Assembly (NCBI RefSeq): GCF_000208865.1
Contig: NC_018386.1
Location: forward strand, 1,178,001-1,242,000
Source: Neospora caninum Liverpool
Taxonomy: Eukaryota > Apicomplexa > Conoidasida > Eucoccidiorida > Sarcocystidae
DNA: 64,000 nucleotides
Reading direction: 5' to 3'
Shown one piece after another: positions 62,801-64,000 of this stretch. The translations under genes were made by a program, and so were the position numbers. Within the stretch, counting starts at the first letter, position 1, and each line of letters starts with the position of its first letter. Below the pieces are notes generated by a model. That model saw only the letters and a program-made list of their open reading frames with translations. It made no database searches and had not been told where the DNA came from.

Positions 62801-64000
62801 GGCCGCTGACACTCCTCCCTTTAGAGATGACGACGGGTCTCGGGGTTCGTTTTGTGGACGCACTGCGGGTACCGCATTTCCTTCGGTTCTACCAGCTTCC
62901 GTCTTTTTCACGGAAAGGCCCCTCGTGGTGCATACAAAGTCCTCCCCGCTGAAGTCTCCGTCATCTTCATATTCGGCATACGCCACATCCTCCATTGGCA
63001 AAACAAATCCAGGCGCCACGGGCACGTCTTCCAGGCGCCCTCTCTCGTCCTCGCCTTCCTGCGAAATGAAGGGAGAGCAGGGCCCAGGGGAAGCGGGTTG
63101 CACATCGTGTCTCAACTCGCTCTCGCGGTCTCCCCCTTCGGACAAAATCGTGAAACCGGGGGAGGCCAACACGGACGAAGAACAAGAGGCTGATCCAGCG
63201 CTCGACGAAGAGACGCGATTTGCTTCCTGGTGTTTCTGCTCCTGTTCCTGCCGACCTGGGGAAGATGTATAGGCCTGGAAATCGCCTGTCGACGCAGGCG
63301 TATCTGGTCCCCTCCGTAGTTTCTTTCTGTATCGAAATTCGTGTCTGGGGGACCGGTGCGCTTGGTCTCGTCCTCGTCTATCCGATTCTCTGCACGGAAA
63401 GAAAGACCCCTCGGCATCGTCTTCGCCTCTGAGCGCCCCGCGTGGGCCTTCTGTGACAGCGGTGACGGACGGTGGTACTGGACGGTCAGCCGAAGCAGGA
63501 AGGAGAAACGCTGGCCTCACTGGGACTGTCGGCGGGTATTGCACAGACACACGGGTATGCGACTCGCCGTCGCTGGAGCTCGCGTCGCGCGTTTCAGGTT
63601 CGTCTGCCGTCCTCACCCCGACGGCCACAGATCCAGACGACGTGTGAAGGCGGCCCGAAGAACGGCGAGAACGAAAACGACGCCGAGGCGGAGCGGACGA
63701 GCACGAAGAGGAATCAGGGGAAGAGGAAGACGCAGAGGGCGAAGAAAGAGAGGAAGAGGGAGAAGACGACGGGGAAGAGGGAGAAGATAGTGAGGACGGA
63801 GACGAGGCAGAAAGAGCGCTTGCCGGCTGGTTTCTAGCTGGGCAGTGGTGCCGCACACGTCGTGCTTGTCTACCCGCCCGTTCAGGAGAGGACGAGGATG
63901 AAGAGGCGGACGGTGACGAAAACAAAGAAGACGACAGAGAAGAAGAGGACGACGACACATTTCGTCTTCTGCGTCCTCGCGCGCTTCTACTCTCGAGCAG
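56802..64000 (-). CDS. WD40 protein resembling DCAF5 (CUL4-DDB1 substrate receptor), 5' end outside the window
   Basis: Exons 64000(open)-60662, 60126-60016, 59204-59080, 58927-58814 and 57633-56802 have matching phases (0, 0, 2, 2). Donors are GTAAGA, GTAAGG, GTAAGC and GTAGGC; 1506 residues are visible. The first exon is over 1000 residues of Ser/Glu/Arg-rich disorder, then [20 protein letters not shown]. Later exons give [53 protein letters not shown] and [19 protein letters not shown]. These align in order with the C-terminal propeller blades of DCAF5 (RLPPVLYD, SCCFAGDRDQYILSGSDD, YMWRIP, LKGHRSIVNQVRF, SSGVEKIIKIW). DCAF5 recruits substrates to the CUL4-DDB1 ubiquitin ligase. A highly acidic, disordered tail of about 277 residues follows. 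The early blades are not in the window. Confidence 0.75.
60356..60506. repeat. Interrupted TA microsatellite with about 16-bp periodicity
   Basis: After a TA run, units close to ATATATACATATAGAT repeat with minor changes. The array lies wholly within the intron 60661-60127 of the WD40 gene. Frames reading through it as Ile/Tyr/Met-rich peptide are artefacts of intron read-through. Confidence 0.9.

Noticed and set aside
61622..62809. 395-codon plus-strand open frame
   Set aside because: Antisense to the Ser/Glu/Arg-rich exon of the WD40 gene. Codon bias in such low-complexity exons keeps antisense frames open.

Overview
The window is nuclear DNA of an apicomplexan, most likely a tissue-cyst coccidian close to Toxoplasma, Hammondia or Neospora. 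The signs are balanced base composition, GT-AG introns of about 90-650 bases in most genes, very large Ser/Glu/Gly-rich low-complexity exons, TA-rich microsatellites inside introns, and a short fragment of mitochondrial cox1 beside a perfect inverted repeat. Bacterial features (operons, Shine-Dalgarno sites) are absent. All gene models were built by eye from reading frame, splice sites and intron phase; none has transcript support.

Left part (1-13.8 kb): the 3'-incomplete end of a minus-strand gene for a membrane protein (58-2848); about 5 kb without a convincing gene; a plus-strand gene for a helical-repeat, probably organellar protein (7941-11203); and a small minus-strand gene of unknown role (12567-13704). 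A cox1-derived fragment and a 17-bp perfect inverted repeat lie at 13.87-14.01 kb. A diverged 59-bp copy of the sequence next to it recurs at 27.29 kb inside an intron.

Middle part (14-32.3 kb): three genes for secreted proteins, each starting with a signal peptide: 14066-15779 (minus), 17458-22147 (plus, head-to-head with the first) and 23859-31122 (minus, about 14 exons, convergent with the second). None could be assigned to a family. A short plus-strand gene, probably incompletely seen, sits at 31.68-32.30 kb.

Right part (33.9-64 kb): a three-exon gene for a 3072-residue largely disordered protein with a possible Tudor/Agenet-like segment (33972-43987); a single-exon gene for a secreted acidic protein (46916-49642); a four-exon gene for a secreted class 3 (Lipase_3) alpha/beta hydrolase with a recognisable Ser-Asp-His set (51732-54352, minus); and the 3' five exons of a WD40 protein that resembles DCAF5, a CUL4-DDB1 substrate receptor (56802-64000, minus, 5' end outside the window).

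The strongest identifications are the lipase, the DCAF5-like WD40 protein and the cox1 fragment. A run of secreted-protein genes at 14-31 kb and 47-54 kb suggests a locus rich in exported factors, but that reading is inference.
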